The notes under the pieces were generated by a model that searched no databases, was not told the origin of the DNA, and saw only the letters and a list, made by a program, of their open reading frames with translations. From NCBI GenBank assembly GCA_016186525.1, contig JACPLM010000022.1:1-6731 (forward strand): a DNA stretch of 6,731 nucleotides, written 5' to 3'. Both the position numbers and the translations under genes were made by a program. The stretch is from Candidatus Nealsoniibacteriota bacterium. Lineage in GTDB: Bacteria; Patescibacteriota; Minisyncoccia; Minisyncoccales; MHMH01. Shown in pieces: positions 4,050-6,731 of this stretch; the stretch's first letter is position 1; each line of letters starts with the position of its first letter.

Positions 4050-5884
4050 ACGGCTACGGCGGGAAGATTTTAGCGGTCAATTTAACCAACGGGTCTACTC
4101 CATTCGTGATTTTAGATCCGGAGGTTGCTAAAGGATGGATTGGCGGTCGTGGTTTTGCTTCAGCTTTTCTTTATTATGCTATTGAGAAAGGAACTGCCCC
4201 TTTTAGCCCGGAAAACGCAGTAGTCATGGCTTCGGGCCCCCTTTCGGGAACTTTTGTTCCGGCTGCAGGGAAAGTGCATTTTGCCACCAAATCTCCTTTA
4301 ACTGGAGGTTATGGCGACTCTAATATGGGCGGCCACATTGCAGCTGAAATGAAGTATGCCGGCTTTGATGCGATTATTATTATCGGTAAATCTAAAAGGC
4401 CATGTTATCTTTTCATCCAAGATGATGAGGTGCAAATCAGAGAGGCAAAGCATCTTTGGGGCAGGGGAGCAATTGAAACAGAAAAACTCTTAAAAGAAGA
4501 ATTGGGGCAAGATTTTCAGATAGCAGTTATCGGCCCTGCCGGAGAAAAAAAGGTTTCTTTCGCCTGCATCAGCCATGATTTTGGCAGACAGGCAGGAAGA
4601 TGCGGCATTGGCGCCGTTCTTGGTTCAAAGAATTTAAAAGCCATTGCTGTCAAAGGCACTAAGGGAATCAAAATTGCCGATTTTGACGAGATGGTTCGCC
4701 AAGGCAAGAAAATGTTCAGTTGGTGCCAAGAGCAGCCGTTCTTAAAGATATTTCAGCGCTGCGGGACTCCGGTGGTGACAGAAATGGTCAACCAATGGGG
4801 TTCTCTGCCGATTAATAATTTTAAGACGGGACATTCCGACCAAGCCAAAAATCTTCACGCAGAAACCATGAGAAAAGAAGTTGTTATCCATGATAAAGCT
4901 TGTTTTGCCTGCCCCATGGCTTGCGGAAAATATTCAAGAGCCAAGACCGAAAAGTTCGACGTTTATGTCGAAGGTCCGGAATATGAAACCATTGCTCTTT
5001 GCGGAAGCAATTGTGGCATTTTTGATATAAAAGAGGTGGCTTACGCGAATTATCTTTGCGACGAGCTGGGGATTGATACGATTTCCGGAGGAGGAGCTGT
5101 CGCTTTCGCTATAGAATGCTTCGAGAAAGGAATTATAACCAAAGAAGATACCGATGGCCTTGAATTAAAATTCGGCGACATTCAAACTTTTGAGTATCTT
5201 ATAAAAAAGATCGCTCTTAAAGATGATTCTTTGGGGAAACTTCTTGCCAAAGGCGTTAAAGCGGCTTCCAGGAAACTAGGAAAAGGGTCCAAGGACTTTG
5301 CTATACAGGTAAAGGGTTTGGAATGGTCGGGCTATGAATCCCGCGATGCCATGGCAATGCTCTTGTCTTATTTAACTTCCGATAACGGCGCGCATCACAG
5401 CCGAGCTTGGGCGATAACTAAGGATATTGAATTAGGCCGAAGTTTAGTCGATGGAAAAGCGGAAATAGATATTTATCTTCAGCATATCAGGCCAATGTTT
5501 GACATGCTGGGAGTTTGCAGGTTCACTTGGGTGGAGTTGGGCATTGAACCCGAAACATATCCGCAGATACTTAAAGCGGTTACCGGCAATGATTACGCCT
5601 TAGATGATTTGCTTAAGGCGTCAGAAAGAGTTTGGACTCTGAATAGGGCTTTCTGGTTTAGAGAAATTAAGGATTTCGGACGCAAATATGATATGCCTCC
5701 AGCCAGATTTTACAAAGAGCCGGTTCCTACGGGTCCAACCGCAGGTAAAATGCCAACCTTAGAAACAATCAATCGGCTTCTCGATGATTATTACAAACTT
5801 CGCGGTTGGGATGAAAACGGCAAACCGACCAAAGAAAAACTCATAGAATTGAATTTGGAATTTTTAATACCAGATCTTTATTAA
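4046..5884 (+). CDS. Tungstopterin-dependent aldehyde:ferredoxin oxidoreductase family protein
   Basis: Family members oxidise aldehydes to carboxylates (or run the reverse), passing electrons through a [4Fe-4S] cluster to ferredoxin, using a bis-pterin tungsten (sometimes molybdenum) cofactor in the cytoplasm. The length, 612 residues, is normal and the protein looks intact. Visible motifs: WIGGRGFA (31-38) and TKSPLTGGYGDSN in the N-terminal pterin-binding domain; cluster ligands CFACPMAC (Cys286, 289, 293) plus Cys491 in DMLGVC (486-491), close to Cys288/291/295/494 of Pyrococcus furiosus AOR; the pterin motif DELGID (339-344), like DxxGLD. EGPEYE (309-314) holds the likely equivalent of the catalytic glutamate, and His450/His451 may include that of the active-site histidine. 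Start ATG 4046 has Shine-Dalgarno GGAGG (4034-4038). The aldehyde substrate cannot be read from sequence, and AOR, FOR and GOR subfamilies are not separated here. No cofactor-synthesis genes are in the window. Confidence 0.94.
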   Translation: MNGYGGKILAVNLTNGSTPFVILDPEVAKGWIGGRGFASAFLYYAIEKGTAPFSPENAVVMASGPLSGTFVPAAGKVHFATKSPLTGGYGDSNMGGHIAAEMKYAGFDAIIIIGKSKRPCYLFIQDDEVQIREAKHLWGRGAIETEKLLKEELGQDFQIAVIGPAGEKKVSFACISHDFGRQAGRCGIGAVLGSKNLKAIAVKGTKGIKIADFDEMVRQGKKMFSWCQEQPFLKIFQRCGTPVVTEMVNQWGSLPINNFKTGHSDQAKNLHAETMRKEVVIHDKACFACPMACGKYSRAKTEKFDVYVEGPEYETIALCGSNCGIFDIKEVAYANYLCDELGIDTISGGGAVAFAIECFEKGIITKEDTDGLELKFGDIQTFEYLIKKIALKDDSLGKLLAKGVKAASRKLGKGSKDFAIQVKGLEWSGYESRDAMAMLLSYLTSDNGAHHSRAWAITKDIELGRSLVDGKAEIDIYLQHIRPMFDMLGVCRFTWVELGIEPETYPQILKAVTGNDYALDDLLKASERVWTLNRAFWFREIKDFGRKYDMPPARFYKEPVPTGPTAGKMPTLETINRLLDDYYKLRGWDENGKPTKEKLIELNLEFLIPDLY

Positions 5885-5892
5885 ATTATTAG

Positions 5893-5922
5893 AAGGGGCG
5901 GGTGATTGACACGCCTCTTTTT
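5893..5922 (+). terminator. Probable intrinsic terminator after the oxidoreductase operon
   Basis: The hairpin pairs AAGGGGC..GTG (5893-5904, with a 2-nt GG bulge) with CACGCCTCTT (5910-5919) across the loop ATTGA, followed by a T-rich run broken by one A (to 5928). The bulge and one G-T pair make it weaker than the terminator at 2178. It lies 8 nt past the oxidoreductase stop. The promoter of the next gene overlaps it. Confidence 0.7.
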
Positions 5923-5934
5923 ATTTTTCATAAT
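5906..5934 (+). promoter_or_regulatory. Near-consensus sigma70 promoter for the proline dehydrogenase gene
   Basis: TTGACA (5906-5911, 6/6) is followed after exactly 17 nt by CATAAT (5929-5934, 5/6). Transcription would start near 5941, giving a leader of about 35 nt with Shine-Dalgarno GGAGG (5966-5970) before ATG 5976. The -35 box lies in the loop and downstream arm of the preceding terminator, and that terminator's T tract is the spacer. Confidence 0.75.
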
Positions 5935-5975
5935 GGTTTAGCGGCACTTTTAAAATATATAATATGGAGGCAGGC

Positions 5976-6731
5976 ATGGGAATTAAAAAAGCAATAGGAT
6001 TGGCCGGGTTTTATCTTCTTGCAGATGCAATTAAGGGACGCTTTGTGGCGGGCCCTTCTTCGGAAGACGCCGTAAAACAAGCGAAACTTCTGAAACAAAG
6101 AGGCGAAAAGTCGGTTATTAATATATTGGGCGAACATGCTAAAAATCACTCAGAAGCGATTGAGTTCAGCTGCCAAACGATAAAACTCATAAGGACGCTT
6201 GCCAAAGAAGGGCTAACCGATGTTAATGTGGCGATAAAACCCTCTCAATTGGGGTTGGATGTTGCGGAATATTTATACTTGAAGAATATATTTAATATTT
6301 TAGAAGAAGCCCAAATTTATTTGCCCGGCGCTTTCGTAGAAATTGACGCAGAGGATCACTCCTACCGGGAGCAAGCGTTAAGAATCGCTTTTAATTGCCA
6401 ATCTTTTCCCAACCAGAGATTAGCCTGCCAAGTGAACCGCCGCGATGCTTATAAAGAATTGGTCGAAATAGTTGAAGCTGGCATTCCGGTTCGGCTTTGC
6501 AAGGGCAATGCGTACCCGGGAGATATTGTCGGAAATAAAGAATTAAGGAAAGTTTTTCTTGAGATGGTTATTTATCTGATTGAAAAAGGGAAAAATCCGG
6601 CTTTCGCTACGCACGATTTGTACATCCTCAATTTTATAGCTAATAATTTTTATCACAAAAGCGATAAGTTTGAATTAGAACTCCTAATGGGCATAGAAAA
6701 GAATCTTTCCCGAAAAGCAGAATTCCGCGAA
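5976..6731 (+). CDS. Proline dehydrogenase (PutA-type TIM barrel), 3'-truncated by the window edge
   Basis: Proline dehydrogenase uses FAD to oxidise L-proline to pyrroline-5-carboxylate, the first step of proline breakdown, and usually sits at the membrane passing electrons to quinone. The first 252 residues are present and the frame is open to the last base. Family motifs in order: LGE (51-53), VAIKPSQLG (85-93), EIDAEDHSY (122-130), LACQVNRRDAY (149-159), VRLCKGNAY (172-180, cf. RLVKGAY), ATHD (211-214) and FELELLMGI (232-240, cf. FEFQMLYG). The RLCKG/AY motif has one extra Asn. The C-terminal arginine pair that binds the proline carboxylate should lie just past the edge. The short N-terminus fits a monofunctional enzyme and excludes an N-terminal DNA-binding PutA extension; a fused aldehyde dehydrogenase further on cannot be excluded. 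ATG 5976 has Shine-Dalgarno GGAGG 5 nt upstream. Confidence 0.88.
   Translation, partial: MGIKKAIGLAGFYLLADAIKGRFVAGPSSEDAVKQAKLLKQRGEKSVINILGEHAKNHSEAIEFSCQTIKLIRTLAKEGLTDVNVAIKPSQLGLDVAEYLYLKNIFNILEEAQIYLPGAFVEIDAEDHSYREQALRIAFNCQSFPNQRLACQVNRRDAYKELVEIVEAGIPVRLCKGNAYPGDIVGNKELRKVFLEMVIYLIEKGKNPAFATHDLYILNFIANNFYHKSDKFELELLMGIEKNLSRKAEFRE

Noticed and set aside
5958..5963. Perfect TATAAT -10 box
   Set aside because: Transcription would start on or after the Shine-Dalgarno of the next gene, and no -35 box fits; the promoter at 5906-5934 is better placed.

Overview
The window looks like a fragment of a small bacterial genome, most likely from the Candidate Phyla Radiation (Patescibacteria). 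The main argument is the compact Mur ligase at 2238-3482: its short hydrophobic N-terminus, TNEDPY-type C-terminal motif and variable loops filled with repeat-derived residues match, from memory, a family I associate with that group. The assignment is an inference and was not tested by any search. The standard code fits: UGA ends two genes (stops at 3788 and 4047), so there is no UGA-glycine recoding. All recognisable genes lie on the + strand and are tightly packed.

Layout. (1) 1-1650 is the 3' part of an FtsH-like AAA+/M41 membrane protease, cut at the window's left edge. It overlaps by 23 nt a small membrane-anchored protein of unknown function (1628-2170), and the pair ends at a strong intrinsic terminator (2178-2215). 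(2) 2238-3482 is a MurE-like Mur ligase without a normal UDP-binding N-terminal domain. Two variable loops carry repeat-derived DNA: a perfect 51-nt nested palindrome and a C-rich low-complexity tract. (3) 3545-5884 is a three-gene operon: an unrecognised 81-residue Cys/His-containing protein, a 2x[4Fe-4S] ferredoxin and a tungstopterin-type aldehyde:ferredoxin oxidoreductase. The genes are 1 nt apart or overlap by 4 nt. (4) A terminator after the oxidoreductase overlaps a near-consensus sigma70 promoter, which drives a proline dehydrogenase (5976 to the right edge, incomplete).

How the genes may work together. Ferredoxin and oxidoreductase form a recognisable redox pair: aldehyde is oxidised to carboxylate and the electrons pass to ferredoxin. 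The neighbouring proline dehydrogenase makes pyrroline-5-carboxylate, which is in equilibrium with an aldehyde, so a metabolic link is conceivable, but it has its own promoter and the link is speculative. The protease and Mur ligase belong to envelope upkeep and are not obviously tied to the redox genes.

Most notable are the 51-nt palindrome inserted in frame in the Mur ligase gene, reminiscent of protein-coding palindromic elements known from Rickettsia, and the protease, whose zinc motif reads HExxxH instead of HExxH and whose Walker B region cannot be found in any frame. No tRNA, rRNA, CRISPR array or transposase gene was seen.
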